A DNA stretch of 64,000 nt from Filobasidium wieringae (taxonomy: Eukaryota > Basidiomycota > Tremellomycetes > Filobasidiales > Filobasidiaceae). The notes under the pieces were generated by a model. That model made no database searches and had not been told where the DNA came from. It saw only the letters and a program-made list of their open reading frames with translations. The DNA lies in assembly GCA_001600055.1 (NCBI GenBank), contig BCIV01000003.1:811162-875161 (forward strand), given 5' to 3'. The translations under genes were made by a program, and so were the position numbers. Positions 35,135 through 48,326 of this stretch are shown piece by piece. The first letter of the stretch is position 1. Each line of letters begins with the position of its first letter.

Positions 35135-35760
35135 AGTGGATGTTTTAGATAGTGGAAGAATGAAAGAAGGGATGCAGAAAATGTAGACAAAATGTTACGA
35201 TGCATCGATTGAAACTTAGCCCGTGTTCTCTGTCCATCGTTCCAGTCCATTTGTTTGCAGCGTTTCGTACATGTGATCTAATCTCTACGTTATTTGTTCC
35301 GCTTCGGTACGATCAGAGTGGACTAAGGAGGTAGAGGCAAATTGAGGCGCTTGAGGCGACTTGTGAGATGCAGACGATGCAGACGACAGTAGTGCGTCGA
35401 ATGACGAATTTGGGCATACAAGCGAAATTCGAAACGCATAGAAAACGCCGCCGTTCTCAGACATGTCGGCTCGATCACGTGATTCAGATGCTCAATTCGC
35501 CGATTGTCCAGAAGGCTGAAATTCATAAGTCCGCGTCTTCGAGCTGACGTCTTTATGCGTTTTCGCGTACTCGACTCGTCACGAGACGCGTCTTCGCGCT
35601 CTGGAAGTGTATATAGGCTCAACCTCATCAGCGTTCTACATCTCTCCTCCTTCCTTTCCCTTTCTCTCACACACAATCTCTTACAACCAAGCAATTGAGT
35701 ACTTACTCACCCACTACTCTCAACCCCTTCAACTCCCAACTCAACAACAACTCTTCAACA
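35135..35760. promoter_or_regulatory. Intergenic region between ATP1 and histone H4
   Basis: About 620 bp. It holds the ATP1 3' flank and the H4 promoter with a TATA box and a C/T-A rich leader. No second histone gene is present. Confidence 0.45.
35610..35615 (+). promoter_or_regulatory. TATA box of histone H4
   Basis: TATATA within GTATATAGG, about 150 bp before the ATG and followed by a pyrimidine-rich leader. Motif and position only. Confidence 0.5.
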
Positions 35761-37086
<1,326 letters not shown>

Positions 37087-39679
37087 TTAGAAAACCAGGT
37101 AAGCGATCGCTCTGATACGATTCAGTCGGGTTGGTAAGCGCAACGAAACGAGAGCACTGGCAAAGTGAACTGACAATAGGGGAAACCCGGACATCAACCC
37201 AAGCCAGAAAACAATATTCCCGACCGTTTTGTTCCGGCGGAAGATAGGCAGCTTGCCGACATAGATCATAGGCAGTTGTGCCATCTAGAACAGAAATAAC
37301 AAGAGCTTTAAAGGAGGCTCACCTACCCGTTCAGCTGGAAGCTCACCTGCATCACGAAGAGGTATGGTCTACGATACCGTGGAGAAATTGCAGTCGTCAG
37401 CCTTGATCGACACCCTATACCATTATGAACGTACCTGATCTTTTTGGAAACAACGGCCATGACAAGCTCATGGCACAAGGCAGACAGCAGAAAAGTCACG
37501 AATGTAGCCGATATTCTGGAGAGTCGGTATGTCGATATCGTAGATGCATAAACGTGCCTTAGCAAGAACGTCTATGAAGGTAGTGCGATCAGTCACGAGA
37601 AAACATTCGAGATAATCGAAACGCTTACGTGTACGGGCTTGTTCCATTTCCTGGCAAACTCGTCCCAAGTCGTGGAGTTCCACCAATCTTGGTAAAACTC
37701 TCGATCCGCAAAGCTAGTGATATAACTCGTCCGTCAATGGATTCATATCCCTGCTTAGTATCCGAAGTTGGACTCACTATGTCATCTCAGCAAAGGCGTT
37801 GCATACGCATTCGAAAATCTAAGAATAAGAGTATGAGAACCTGAGCTGCAATGAAATTCGGCCTTACAAGCCACTCACAATGCTGCGATTGAACAAGCCA
37901 GAACTCGGTCAGACGGAATTGAACATACTTCGCTGCATGGCATTACTCACTAGAAAATCCTGGTGAGAAGAAGCAAGAAATTCAGTCGTAGCGCTTGTCT
38001 ACCTTGCACTCTGGCGAGACCCACAAGAGATAATTTATGACCATCGGCAAAGCCAAATTTGCATAAGTCCTCAAGAGAGGATCGCCCGGTTTAGGGATAA
38101 AAGGCATGATGTAATGCTCGGTCAAGGTATAGATAAGAGAAAATACTCCGAACGTTGCAAAAACCTTTTCTACAATGTAGAACGGCCTCAGTCTGGTAGC
38201 GATGGTTTGTCAATCTACTTGCACCTCCTTGTTAGTGTGAAACGACTGACGTGGTTGTTCGAGGGTAACTGAGCTGGTAGACCAGCGTGGGATAGCACAT
38301 GAATAACCAGTATTCTTTCCATCCAACGTTCTCAGGCCAGACCACTGCCTTGCCATCGGCCTCTTCGATTCCCGCACTAGTCAGATCATCTGATCCTTGA
38401 GCGGTAAGCTCGGCGCGCATGAGGTCGATATTGGTGGCTAAAGTTTGAACGAGCTTATCGCTAGAATACGAGAGCGGATGAGGATCTCTTGTAGTACGCC
38501 TTGGCGCAGGAAGGCCAGGTATGACTGGTTGGGCGTGCGTATGATTTGGCTCGAGAGAGGTACCTAAGGGAATGGAAGTAGCCACGCTTCCCGCTCTTGA
38601 TCTGGTCCCCATCGTGACTCCCAGAGTGGATTGGACAGTGCCAGTGGTCTGTGCAACAGATGCAGATGATGACGTCCTTGATTTACCTCCTGCTCCTAAT
38701 CTTAGCCGAAGAAGGTCGGCCTGGTTCACGTATCCGGTACCTACGGCGGTCGAACCTAAGGGAATCGAAGGCGTTCCCATAGGGAACGGGGTGCTCGAAC
38801 CGCTTACGCCTCCTGTTCCTGCAGAGGCTGAACTGCTCTCGCTCAACCGACGTTCCTTTTCTTCGAGGGATAGCTTTTCTAATCGGCGATCTTCCGCTTC
38901 CTCTTTGATCGCGAAGCCTGAATCTGATTGACGAGCGAGCAGGTCGGAAAGACGTTTCTCTTCTTTACGCAGTGTTTGATGAATGTCAGACAGCATTCCG
39001 TTATGTGCACAATATGAATGCATCTTCATCATGGAAGATAAAGCGTCTATTCGCGTTAGGGATTGAGCTATCAGTCGGAAGCGTTAGAGAGAAATTCTTA
39101 CTCACGCAGAACTAGAAAACCTGACTGGACCCAATACCATTGTCGATGAAAGCCCCACCAGATCGCCATTCCCAAGAACAAGCATTGCCATGCGTGTTGT
39201 ATGGCAACGCCCACCCAATAATACCTATACCACCCGTTCACCAAACCTTTCACAAAGGGCACACAGACGAACATGGATGCTACCATGATAGCATCGCTTA
39301 AAGCTAATACGAGAGCATCTCCTGTGATGAGTTTCCCAAAGGTGGTGCTTAGTATCGTCCTATTTGTCTCCCAAGATTCGTAGCTGGTTCGAACAAAGAG
39401 CAAAGCAAGTCCAATCCAGAACAGCGAGTAGAAACCCCGGAATTCATCTGAAGCAGCTTTGATATTGCTTCTATCTAGTCCGGAGGCTCGAGGTGTAAAG
39501 GTGACCAGGGCTTTCAGTTTAGAGGTGCTACTGGAACGATATGGTCGAACAGAAACGGTACCTGACTCGATAGGTATAGTGGTTCCCTTCGGATTGAGCG
39601 GGGCGGTAAGGGAGATGGTTTGACCGGACAGATCTGGTGGTGAGCTCTGTCCCTGTACGTCTAGTGGTAAGGAAGTCAT
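37087..39679 (-). CDS. ARE2: Sterol O-acyltransferase (ARE1/ARE2 family, MBOAT)
   Basis: ER membrane acyltransferase that esterifies sterols for lipid droplets; DGAT1-type activity cannot be excluded. The first exon has a polar N-terminus, then membrane segments (GFYSLFWIGLALLFVRTSY; VASMFVCVPFV). A long Ser/Thr-rich insert follows MKMHSYCAHN. Conserved SOAT blocks follow: YPTLVYQLSYPRT, RPFYIVEKVFATFG, the FYQDWWN motif (preceded by FADRE), TWDEFARKWNKPVH and the active-site His in ALCHELVMAV. The end is PMIYVGKLPIFRRNKTVGN and a hydrophobic C-terminus. Ten or so exons over the second half. The ATG at 39679 is the first in the frame. Confidence 0.9.
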
Positions 39680-39872
39680 GGCAAGTGCCGATCCAAGAGT
39701 GTGGGGCTGTTGCTTGCTCGCTGAAACTGATCATTAATTGATGGAATGAATGGTTCGGACGTTTAGACTATTGTTCTTTGAAATTGCATGCGTCATTCAA
39801 TAATTTACTCATATCCGTACATGATTCGTCATTCGTTAGGTCCTTCGTCACAACAGGACTACTATACCTTTA

Positions 39873-41504
39873 TCAGAACATCGCAAGTAGGTCCTCAGCT
39901 GTCTCTCCGCCCTCCAATGCAGCGAGGAACATTGCACGATAAGCCCTTCGGTGCTCCTCTGTTATTGCATGCGGATTGCGAGTTCTTTCCACTTTCAGGC
40001 TTGTTAGGGTCTGACCGTTCTTTTCCGCTCGTTCGTGAATCATCTCGTGCATCATGTCCGTCTTCGAGACATCGGCGTCAGGGATGCGAAGCGGCTGAGC
40101 GCCCTTTCGTCTACTCCTTGGTGCCTCGCCGTTGTGGTCAGGGCTCTGTGAGGGACGGGGACGAAGGTACGGCAATCCGCGGTTACCTCTCAACGGATCG
40201 TCCACTCGGTCCTTGAACCTTGTAGAGGTTTGCCGGGATGAAAACCCAGCATTACCTCCCCGCTCAGGGTGCCTTCGCTTGTGATTCGTGCCTCTGCCAG
40301 GGACATCTCGATGCTCACCTTGATCTGCTTCATCGTTGTTCAGGTCATAGCGTTCTTTGGCCAAGGCGAACGTGAGTTCAGCGCACGCCTGAGCCATACT
40401 TTCGATCGTGACGTTCTCGACTCGAGCAACTCTGCCGCTGAGTTCCATCACAAGCTCCTTGCCCAGATGGACATCGATATACCACTGGCCGATCATCTTG
40501 AGATAAGATGTAAACGCTTTTCCAGCCCCTTCATGGATCGTGGAATCCTTAGTCAGATGGTAAAAGAGAGACCGAGGGTCATCGCGTCGGTATGTCAGCA
40601 AGGTGTGTATGTCCATGAGCTCGATCTGAGCCGTCTGATCTTCCGCCCATTGGCCATCTTCCTGAAGAATCGGTCCCAGGTCGATGAGAAGAACGTTTCC
40701 AGGCAGTAAAACTGATCTTCGGAACCAGGAGCCGTATGCTGAGAACCCAAACGGCGCCCCAAAAATCTCGTTTCCGAAAAGCGGATGTTTGATAGCTTGA
40801 CAAACTTGAGCTACGAAGAAGAGCCGATTGCGAAAAGGATCATCGAGAATAAGGTTGATAGGAGGCGTATTGTGTCTACAAGTTCCGGGTGCTGGATATT
40901 CAGTTTTCGGTATGAGCAACGGTTTGATCTCCCCTAGCATTAGAATAGTGTTTGAAGTTTCTTGTACGGCGATGTTGTAAAAGGCACCGCGTATGTCGAT
41001 GTCCCAAACCCGAGGTGAACGTATGACATGGTTTCGCAATCGCTGTGTATACAGCGATGTATCTCCTGGAAACCGGTGAGGTTCCGAGTAAACTTCCGTT
41101 TGAACCGCAGTCAGACCGTGAGCGTTGTAGACTCCAGTTCGAAGACCGCGAGTATCGTAGTGGCCAGTTCGAGCGTCTCGATAGCGGGTACGGACACTCG
41201 AGTATGGCTTAGCGTGGTCCCACACACTTGTGAGACGGTTTTCGTTATATGACTGTTCATTGGTTCTGCCCGTAACCATGCTATCAAAAGACAAAAAATG
41301 CCAGAAGATGTCCCGCCAGCCAATAAGGTAACCAGGATAATTTGATTGTTGAAATTCACAAGTGAAAAATCTCAGCTGATCAGGGAACTGATCTGCCGAG
41401 AGTTGGAAGGTAGTAGGGAACGGTCGACGTTCTCTTGGAGGATTCCCAGCTGGAAGTTCAGAGTCGAATGCTAGAACATCCGGACCGGGTCTCTGCAAGA
41501 CCAT
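39873..41504 (-). CDS. Hypothetical intronless protein, 543 residues, family not recognised
   Basis: A single uninterrupted frame from the ATG at 41504 to the stop at 39873; the frame runs further upstream only from a TTG codon. The N-terminal half includes CEFQQSNYPGYLIGWRDIFW and many Arg/Tyr-rich turns. The middle is more ordered (RVWDIDIRGAFYNIAVQETS; NLILDDPFRNRLFFVAQVCQ; GNVLLIDLGPILQEDGQW). Residues of about 400-490 are basic and Gly/Arg/Pro-rich. The C-terminus, TEEHRRAYRAMFLAALEGGE plus an acidic end, looks helical. No signal peptide or catalytic motif I know. Lack of introns in this intron-dense genome suggests a retroposed, transferred or young gene. Confidence 0.7.
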   Translation of the reverse strand: MVLQRPGPDVLAFDSELPAGNPPRERRPFPTTFQLSADQFPDQLRFFTCEFQQSNYPGYLIGWRDIFWHFLSFDSMVTGRTNEQSYNENRLTSVWDHAKPYSSVRTRYRDARTGHYDTRGLRTGVYNAHGLTAVQTEVYSEPHRFPGDTSLYTQRLRNHVIRSPRVWDIDIRGAFYNIAVQETSNTILMLGEIKPLLIPKTEYPAPGTCRHNTPPINLILDDPFRNRLFFVAQVCQAIKHPLFGNEIFGAPFGFSAYGSWFRRSVLLPGNVLLIDLGPILQEDGQWAEDQTAQIELMDIHTLLTYRRDDPRSLFYHLTKDSTIHEGAGKAFTSYLKMIGQWYIDVHLGKELVMELSGRVARVENVTIESMAQACAELTFALAKERYDLNNDEADQGEHRDVPGRGTNHKRRHPERGGNAGFSSRQTSTRFKDRVDDPLRGNRGLPYLRPRPSQSPDHNGEAPRSRRKGAQPLRIPDADVSKTDMMHEMIHERAEKNGQTLTSLKVERTRNPHAITEEHRRAYRAMFLAALEGGETAEDLLAMF

Positions 41505-42486
41505 TTTGCGCCAGTTTCTTGATAGACCGAATCTCTTGATGAGGCTGTGGTGTATAGACCAGACTGTCAAAGGAAGAAGCGGTAAAGAGTCTAGACGAAG
41601 AATTTAACCTGTGCAGCTCAATCTCACCTATTGCAATACATTCGTACTGCCAGAGGCAAGTGTCCGTTCTGGTTGCTCTATGGCATTACCAGATTAGGGT
41701 CGTTAGTATAAGCAGACTGGTGCGCCTGGTGCACATTTGGACGAAGTATGAGTCGATAGTTACGCACAGAATGTCTCACTCGATAAGCATAGATCAGCCG
41801 TCAATGCTTGACACCAGAAACTCGATCTGTGGCTGCGATCTGGGTTCAAGTTCGAGGCCCGAGCACAGGGCGGACAGTCGTGTAATCGTGCAGTTGTGGC
41901 CGTGCAACCACGTAATCAAGTAATCCAAGATGATGATGAGCCGGAATGATGAACGATGTACGATGTAGAATCTGAACGCGCTGGACGCGCTGGACGATGC
42001 GTTATTACACATTATCGCATATCTGACGCCAAGCGGGAAATGCGAAAGGCGTCGATCGCGGGCCAGCCAATGTACATGACCACTTGGCCACTCGATTCGA
42101 CGACCGCCCGATGAAAGCATGTTCATGTACTCGCATCAGCCTGAGGCCTTGGTCGGTGGCTTTATGGCCACCTACTGTAGCATGTATCACGCCCTACCTT
42201 GAAAGTCACAGCCATATCGTTCCAACTCATAGGCTGAGATTCCCGGTAATAATCTCAATGAGTCAGGATCCGGAAGCAAACGTTGACAACCAAACCGCGT
42301 GGCACTAGCGTACAGAAGCAGATCGGTCCTCTTGGTCGCAGCATCATCGTCCCATTTTTGTCACAGAACGACTCGTACATCCAAGATCTTGGTCCAAATA
42401 TTGACTACAGTACATCAGTACTACGATAATCCTCACATCCTGACCATCATCTTGTCGGAATTGGCAAAGAAGCAGCGCTCACCGCA
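41505..42486. other. Divergent intergenic region upstream of the intronless gene and YSC84
   Basis: About 980 bp. Contains a short CGCTGGACG tandem near 41979-41996. No gene or RNA recognised; both strands are closed by frequent stops. Confidence 0.4.
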
Positions 42487-45021
42487 ATGGGGATCAACTC
42501 ACCAGTTCCAGTATCGCTCCCACAGGAGTGTAAGAAAGCAGCCAGGATCTTCAGATCTTTCGTTGATAGCGGGAACAACGGTTTGGACAGGGTTATTCCC
42601 CGCTCAGTACTCGAGTCAGCTTCAGGTTTTGCCATCTTTACCGTAGTCAAAGCGTGAGTTTGTGTCAGTCGGGGCAGCGGTCGTCGAGCGTATGTCAGTA
42701 CTGACAGTTGCACTCGCATAACAATGTTCTTTTGCTCCGACTCTGCCATTCCAGAGGCTTCCTGTTCTCTGCAAGAGGTGGATCAGGTGTGGTTATTGCT
42801 CGACTACCCGATGGATCTTGGTCACCTCCAAGTGCAATTGGACTAGGAGGTTTCGGTTTCGGAGGTCAAATGGGTGCCGAGTAAGTCGTATAGTTCGTGA
42901 CTTGACTAGATGAATGAGAGCGTTAAGCGTCAAGTTTGCAGGGTGACCGATTTTCTGATCGTATTGAATGTGTGTGGAGAGAAGAGTTGCTATTGATCTC
43001 TTTGCAGTTGTATGCTGACGAGGCGGTCCTTTACTATCAGACGAGTACAGCCGTTAGAACATTCATGGCAGCAGGGTCCATGACCCTTGGTGGAAATCTC
43101 TCGGTACGTCTTCCCTTTCCACATCACACTCTGGATTATGCCTCTTACATTACTTCGCCCGCTCGAACAGGTAGCAGTCGGTCCCTTAGGACGTAACGCA
43201 GAGGGATCCGGAACCGTTTCTACTAAAGGTAAAACGGCAGCACTCTATTCGTATTCCAAGACCAAAGGACTTTTCGGCGGAATCTCCGTTGAGGGATCCA
43301 TCATCGTAGAAAGACAGGATGCCAACCGAATGGCCTATGCCCAGGATGTCAGTAGTAAGGAACTTCTCAGTGGCGCGCTGGACAGGCCTGAGTGGTCGGA
43401 TGAGCTCGTGGAAGCTTTGAAAAGATGCACAGGAATGCCAGGCGGTAGAGAATGGGTCGATGATTCCATGTGGGACCGCGAGGGTGATGCGAACGGGCTA
43501 GGAGAAGAGGGAGAAAACGACGATCATGACGAATACGGGATCCCGACGAAAACTTCTTCCTCCAGTCGAAAACGAGCGGGAACGCTTCCGAGATCTTCCT
43601 CGTATGGAGGTTACGCATTTGGGGAAGGAGGCGTGGGATCTTTCTCCAACGCAGCGGCTTCACCAGGAATCAAGGGAAATCGTTCCAGAAGCGGGTCAGG
43701 TTCTTTGAAAGGGATATTCAAGTCGGATGGTGTCGCTGGGGTGTCCAACGGCATCGGATTCCCGAGAAGGATTTCGGGATCGCCGATGAATTCTCCAGGG
43801 CTGAAGAAGGGAAGCAGTTTGAATCCCTTCAGTTCATCTAGGAATGGGGCAGCTTCTTCATCCGCCTCAGGTAGCAACCCGTTTGATGATGATGTCGCTG
43901 AGACACATGCGAACGAGGTCGATCCTTTTGATCAGTATGCTCAGGTCTTAGGAGGGAACCGTGCTCGATCAGGGTCTGGTATCTCCAAAGATATGGATCT
44001 CTCCGGTGAGGTTCTTTCCCCGTGGAACAACGATAAAGGTCTACCTTCCCCTAAACCTGCTTACGAAAACAAGAGCTTGCCGACGAGCGAAGAGATCTCT
44101 TCCGCTTTCAGTAGAAGTAGAAGCTCTTCCAACGCTGCAACGCCATTCGGAAATGACACTGGCTCTTCAGGAAGGTCGAGAGCTGGAAGCACTGCGGCAA
44201 AATTTCAGTCTCCGCTCAGAGACGATTTCTCTCCAGGCAACGAGTACCGGTCAAACGGTAATCACGACGATACTCGCGATCTGACTGCCAAGATGGGTAG
44301 GCTCAGAGCTTCGACCGTAAGCGGCAAGCTTTCTAAAAGGGACACGGACGGGTATTCCCGGGAGTATGGCGATGACGGAGAAGACGTTTATCATGGTTCA
44401 ACCCCTGGTAAAGAGAAGAAAGATTGGACTGTGGATGTTTCACTGCCCAAGTCAAGCAGTGGGTTCTTCAGTAAAGCCAAACGCAATCGAGCGAATACGG
44501 GGGGAAGCGACTTCCTCGTAGATCCTAACCAGTGGCGGCGCCAGGGAGAAATCAGCGAGTCTACCCCACCAGCGGGAGACCGGGACGCATACTTTTCAAC
44601 CGTCGACGACGACTTCATCTCCGATAAGCCAGGGCGACCGAAGATGGCTACCCGACCTACCTTCGCCATCAGAAAGGAACTGGTCGAAGCTGAGAAGGAT
44701 GGATTGCCCCGAGCAATTGCACTGTTCGACTATGATCCTGCCGAGTCGGGCGACTTAGGGTTCGATAAAGGCGAAATTCTTATTGTCACGAAACAGGGAC
44801 GCAGCAAGGAAGAATGGTGCGTACCAAGATCTGAATCCAACAGTGATAATCGCTCACACTGACATGAATTGTAGGTGGACGGGACGCAACCCTTCGACAG
44901 GAAAGGAAGGTATATTTCCGTGAGTATAAGCTTCTCCAAGTGTTTGTACCAGCTCAAAAACTAAGACCTTGCTGTTTGCAGGGCCAATTTCGTTGAGCTA
45001 GTGAACCCAAACAAGAAGTAA
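42487..45021 (+). CDS. YSC84: SYLF and SH3 domain actin-patch protein (YSC84/LSB3/LSB4 family)
   Basis: Lipid- and actin-binding endocytic adaptor. The N-terminal SYLF domain spans the first four or five exons: ECKKAARIFRSFVD, DRVIPRSVLESASGFAIFTV, FSARGGSGVVIARLPDGSW, PSAIGLGGFGFGGQMGAE, FMAAGSMTLGGNLSVAVGP and ALYSYSKTKGLFGGISVEGS. About 400 disordered Ser/Gly-rich residues follow, with NPF-like motifs (SNPFDDD). A C-terminal SH3 reads AIALFDYDPAESGDLGF, ILIVTKQG, WWTGRNPSTGKEGIFPANFV. The ATG at 42487 (MGINSPVPVSLPQ) gives the usual family start. Complete; converges with VPS9 across 227 bp. Confidence 0.92.
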
Positions 45022-45248
45022 GATAAAAAGACACTATCAGAAACTGTTTGATCCTGTAGCATCCTGCCCGTTGTAAATTTCCCTGCGCTTAAGATTATAC
45101 CATTGAAGTGATTCCAGGTCGTTATACATCACGTCCAGGGCTGTTTGTGCTTTCGAGGTAGCAAGAAGATTACGGTACATCTGGTAATGTGACTAACGAA
45201 AAACCAGCGAAAGGGTATCTGATAGGTGGTGTACATCCGAGTTCGATT

Positions 45249-47973
45249 TCAACCAGCAGCCATCTCCAACATGCTGCGGAAACTCAGATCAGCAGGTAAT
45301 CGTTTCTCTGAAAACTTCCCAACACTTACCGATCTATCGCTTGACCGAGATCGTTTTGACAGCTGTCCAGTATCACCCCCGCTATCTCTCTATCGATGTC
45401 CGGGAACATCTGATGCAGAGTGTCTATTCCTGCCTGACGAGCGGTAGTTGTGTTCCTGTCGATCTCAGCGGTCAAATCCTCGAAATTGAAGGTTGGATCG
45501 TCGGAAGGAGTCATGCTATAGAAACGAAAAGTTCAGATCAAGGTCCTAGAACTTTGGCGCAAACCGACTTACGGTCCTGGTGGGGGAGTCGAGAAATCAA
45601 CTTGATTTCTCGCGTACATTTCATTGACTTGAAGACGATCGTCAGGATGTGAAGGGACGCCATGGGGGACGTTACTTGTTCTGCGTCCGAAAAGTCCGCC
45701 AAGCGGACTTGCGTTGGCAGGGTGTGAGACTTCAGCGTTATTGGCTGGACTGCGGTATACAGGACGCGGGGCTCGTATTCGAGCCTGGTAGCTTGGAGTT
45801 CTTGGGGAGTCATCCGGGAATGCCGGCCGTCGTTGGGAGTTGCCAGGATATTCATCGCCACTACCTTCCTCGCTATCGCTTGCATTGCCGATACTGTCAA
45901 TAATTTTGCCTATTGCACTTAGAGGTCGAGAGACCGCCTCAGATGCAAACTCTCCAGTCCGCTGGAAAAATCGTTTTGTGTCCAAAGCGATGTTTATTGG
46001 CAACGATGTCAGATCTCTTGCTGGCTCTTCTCCCTCAGCGGTATTGGCTAGCGAGCTAGTTATCGGGGATTCTCCACCCTGTATTGGACCGTTGAATCGG
46101 CTCGCTCGCGATTCTCTTGCAGGAAGTTGCGCCACTGCCTGCTCCACATTCCTTTCAAAATCTTCTCGCGAGATGTTGCTCAATCCTGAAGCGTCCATAG
46201 TTTCGATGAAGGAAATAGCTCCGCCCTGTGTTCCACGTGTCATAAATTAGTTGGATGACATCATATAGCAAAATCGTTCAAGACTGTTTAAACCTACCAA
46301 GCTTGACAGATAATAGCCTGGTTCTCCTTGTAAGCTGGGGGCCGATCTGAACCGATTGATATACCTATCGCCAGCTGTCAAAATCGGTCGAATCTTGTTA
46401 CGCGAAAGTCTCGACGCTCACTCGATATTCGAGATCATATTGTCCGGGTTCGCTCGAAGCACCACAAAAATTAGGATGGGGAGGAACGCATCTGCCGATG
46501 TCTTGTCTGATCCAGCTTCATGCCTTATTAGACCTGGTTGATGTGAAATCACATGTCAACTGAGAATGTCAATTGAGAGAATACGAAAGTTGAGGAAAGT
46601 TGAGCTTACCAAAGATGACCTTGCAGCAGTTCAGGATACATATCATCTTGTCTCGGGGTGCTTTGTAATGGTTGATCTTCAAGAGCTCTGTAAAAAGAAC
46701 CGAGTAAGTAATGGATGCGCTTCAACCTATTGAAACGTACACTCACCTTGTTCTGCAAACGCCAAGAAGCCCTGACTAGCTTCACCCTCAGGAACATCCA
46801 AATGCTTCTCGCGTACCCAAGAGAATATTCTGATTCTTTCCGTCAAGACCGAGTCCCTTTCCAGGTCGTCCGTCGTGATCGGATGCAGTGACGGATCGAT
46901 CATAGGCGAAAAGGTGCTGTCAACCTCCCGTAAATCAGTACGATTGCCCGGAGTCATAGAAGAGGATTAAGAAGACTGACAAAGTGTATAGTCTATTCAT
47001 GACCAATTTCTCCATCGCTTCGATCGAGTTCGCAAATCTCGGTTCGTCCATAGACTTCCATGGCTCTGTTTTCTTCATCTTCTCCGAGATGAACTCCAAG
47101 AAATCATGGATCAATTTGATTTGTTCGTTCACGGTAAACGGTCGTTTGGCGAAGGATACTAAGAAACTGGTTCCTCCACATATAGACTATTAGCCAGCCT
47201 ATTAGCAGATATCGAAGGGTTGAATAAGACCCACCTTTTGAGGTATTTTTGAATGGGCTCGGCAGGCTTGGTACGTAACTGAACTAGAAATCCTTGGAAA
47301 TCGAATGTAGCTCCCTTATCCTTGGATCCATCTTGACTATTTGTGCTATCGCTTCTCGTCCGCCCTGAATTATCTGTGCCTTGTTTAGATGGACCTGAAA
47401 CAGGTGAGGAGGATCGATGTGACGATGAGGAGGCGAGGTTAGGTTGTGTTTGTGTAGGTTTCGAGAGGGTGTTATCTTCAGGCGAATTGTCGGTCTCCGT
47501 TTTAGGAGCTACTTCCTCCGCTACCATTCCATTTGGTTTCTCGTCCGTAGGATACAATCCAGATAGAACTAATCCTGGTGCAACCCCTTCCTCTACTTTT
47601 TCCTGAAGAGCCACGTTCACTTCATTTTCCAGATCGCTGGTAGTTGATCTGGAAGGCTTCCCTGCTGGCTCTGCACTAGCAAAAGGATCGAACTCGGCTA
47701 ATATCGACGGGTCGATATGTAGCAAGGGAGAAGCGGCGGAAGAAGTAGGACTGAGAGGGAGATTGGGTTTGGAAGGCGTCAGAAGCTGATTAGAGGTGAT
47801 ACTGGGTGCTATTGTGATCAACGCATTAGCTCAAAGCAGCGCTTGATCCAAGAGAACGACTTGCCTGCAGTCTGAAAATCGTTCCACGGATTACGCTCCC
47901 CTAACGCTTCACTCGACGTGACATCTAGATTGAATTCAGGCTGAGCTGGATGGCTACCAGATCCAGAACTCAT
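45249..47973 (-). CDS. VPS9: Rab5-family GTPase exchange factor VPS9 (VPS9 + CUE domains)
   Basis: Exchange factor for Vps21/Rab5 in endosome fusion and vacuolar sorting. The N-terminal 250 residues are Ser/Pro/Thr-rich. The helical bundle and VPS9 domain follow: [107 protein letters not shown] and [20 protein letters not shown]. The C-terminus has a CUE ubiquitin-binding segment ([20 protein letters not shown], then GQAIDR) whose last residues, MLEMAAG, come from a final short exon with the stop at 45249-45251. Architecture matches yeast Vps9. Confidence 0.93.
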
Positions 47974-48326
47974 GACAGAGAGTGATAGGCTGCTATAGCT
48001 ACGACGAACGAGCTACTCTTTCAAGCTAGCTACCCACCTGTAGGTACCAGCCGAGTAATAGTGTAGGAATAGCTTGAGAAGGGAGTTGCCAGTTCGTAGT
48101 TTGTAGGTTGTCTTTGTGTTACGTAAAATCTCATTGCTCATCATTCCGGCGGAGGCTGTGAAGCCAAGCATATGCTAGATGCTCAAATAGACAACGACTA
48201 TATCATCGGTTAGGTCTTGCTCGTAGCTCAATCATCCGCCTCAGTAGCTCCAGCGTAGTGTGAACAGTGTATCTGACCACCTCACGACCTTTCCAACTTC
48301 CAGCCAACTGTCAAAACAAACGACCT
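47974..48326. promoter_or_regulatory. Divergent region between VPS9 and the microexon gene
   Basis: About 350 bp, no ORF; presumed promoters for both flanking genes. Confidence 0.4.

Noticed and set aside
41840..41870. GGTTCAAGTTCGAG motif resembling a tRNA T arm
   Set aside because: Flanking sequence does not fold into a cloverleaf on either strand.
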